Below are positions 5,882 to 6,457 of a DNA stretch of 6,457 bases, piece by piece. Numbering within the stretch: position 1 is the first letter of the stretch; every line of letters starts with the position of its first letter. Both the position numbers and the translations under genes were made by a program. The notes beneath the pieces were generated by a model. The model was given only the letters and a program-made list of their open reading frames with translations, ran no database searches and was not told the origin of the DNA. Source of the stretch: an uncultured Chthonomonas sp. (GTDB lineage: Bacteria > Armatimonadota > Chthonomonadetes > Chthonomonadales > CAJBBX01); the NCBI GenBank assembly GCA_903886985.1, contig CAISOI010000850.1:1-6457 (forward strand), read 5' to 3'.

Positions 5882-6457
5882 CTATTCTTTATTTTCACTT
5901 CTTGGACTACCCGGACTAAAGCCATTATAAATGGCTGCGTTTGGATCCTTTTTAAAGGGAGCGGGTTTGAATCCTGGGTTGAAGGTAGCTTTAAGGCCAG
6001 TTGGAGCAAAATAATTCGTGACTGGGTACGAGGGATACGAAAGTCTCCTGAGCGCAGATTTTTTCGCAGCCAACGGGTTAGTTAATAAGTCTGGAATGAT
6101 GGCGGAGCGTGAAATCCTAGCATAAGCGTAAGCGTCTCTGCCCACGGTGTCCTTGGCTTTGGTGTCAGCTCCCTTCCAAATTAGGACAGAAGCAACCGAC
6201 GAGAAATCAGATTCGACGGCGTGATGAAGTGCGGTCCTGCCCATTTCGTCCGTCGCGCCTAATGAGGCACCGTTTATGAGTAGTTCGTATGCCACTTTCG
6301 CGTTCTTTGCGAGCATTAGCGGAGTCTGTTGCGCATTGTCGACCGCATCAGGGGGTATCTGTTGTTCCAGCGCAATTCTTAAGATCTCCAGATCGCCTAC
6401 AGCCTTATGTAACAACGATTGCCCTGTATTCTTATCTCTTACATACGGATTTGCACC
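5882..6457 (-). CDS. Ankyrin-repeat protein, C-terminal part (5' end beyond window)
   Basis: The frame is open from the right edge to TAG at 5882-5884, giving 191 visible residues. The TTG at 6415 is not the start: the 14 codons before it continue an ankyrin repeat (GANPYVRDKNTGQ). Counting from the edge, repeats lie at about 8-39 (TGQSLLHKAV), 40-69 (QQTPLMLAK, INGAS), 70-102 (MGRTALHHAV, KGAD) and a degenerate fourth at 103-127. After these comes a tail of about 60 residues rich in Pro, Ser, Lys and aromatic residues, with no recognised domain. Ankyrin repeats bind proteins; the partner is unknown, and any signal peptide or other domain lies outside the window. The gene runs the same way as fucI, 48 bases upstream of it. 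Co-transcription is possible, but a functional link is not shown. Confidence 0.88.
   Translation of the reverse strand, partial: GANPYVRDKNTGQSLLHKAVGDLEILRIALEQQIPPDAVDNAQQTPLMLAKNAKVAYELLINGASLGATDEMGRTALHHAVESDFSSVASVLIWKGADTKAKDTVGRDAYAYARISRSAIIPDLLTNPLAAKKSALRRLSYPSYPVTNYFAPTGLKATFNPGFKPAPFKKDPNAAIYNGFSPGSPRSENKE

Noticed and set aside
5657..6085. A + strand open frame of 142 codons, and an overlapping one from 5571
   Set aside because: Both lie antisense to fucI and the ankyrin gene, whose protein matches are clear. Their translations show no family features and no fitting SD.
6413..6415. TTG as the start of a 177-residue ankyrin protein
   Set aside because: The frame stays open to the window edge and the preceding codons continue the repeat consensus, so the true start is outside the window.

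Overview
This window is ordinary bacterial chromosome: intergenic gaps are short, Shine-Dalgarno (SD) sites are clear, and G+C looks close to one half. Several start codons are not ATG (TTG for the desaturase and the Rieske protein, GTG for cytochrome b). I see no tRNA, rRNA, CRISPR array, insertion sequence or phage gene. The lineage cannot be fixed from this sequence alone. A soluble-type acyl-ACP desaturase, a Rieske protein next to a cytochrome b-c fusion, and two sugar isomerases would suit a sugar-degrading, respiring bacterium outside the best-studied Proteobacteria. That placement is inference.

Layout, left to right: the tail of an unrecognised + strand gene (2-106); a ferritin-fold acyl-ACP desaturase (116-1003, +), probably co-transcribed with it; a 12-bp perfect hairpin (1005-1032) between convergent genes; a YbjQ/UPF0145 protein (1044-1358, -); a D-lyxose isomerase-type cupin (1445-2065, -); a 72-bp divergent gap; a two-gene + strand operon for a Rieske/cytochrome b complex (2138-2599 and 2596-4002, four-base overlap); a weaker hairpin at the next convergent junction; L-fucose isomerase (4025-5833, -); and the 3' part of an ankyrin-repeat gene (5882 to the window edge, -).

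How the genes may work together: the Rieske protein and the cytochrome b-c fusion form one compact membrane complex that should take electrons from quinol to its own covalently attached cytochrome c. The two isomerases on either side convert aldoses to ketoses (D-lyxose or D-mannose; L-fucose or D-arabinose), so the neighbourhood mixes sugar catabolism with respiration. There is no direct evidence that the two are coupled.

The most interesting point is inside cytochrome b. Aligned by eye to cytochrome b6, it keeps the His pair for the p-side heme bL (H88 and H189), but both ligands of the n-side heme bH are gone (T102 and P204). The glycine of helix C that packs against heme bH is also replaced (S123), while the one at heme bL is kept (G137). 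This points to a cytochrome b that carries one b heme instead of two, which would not support a normal Q cycle.
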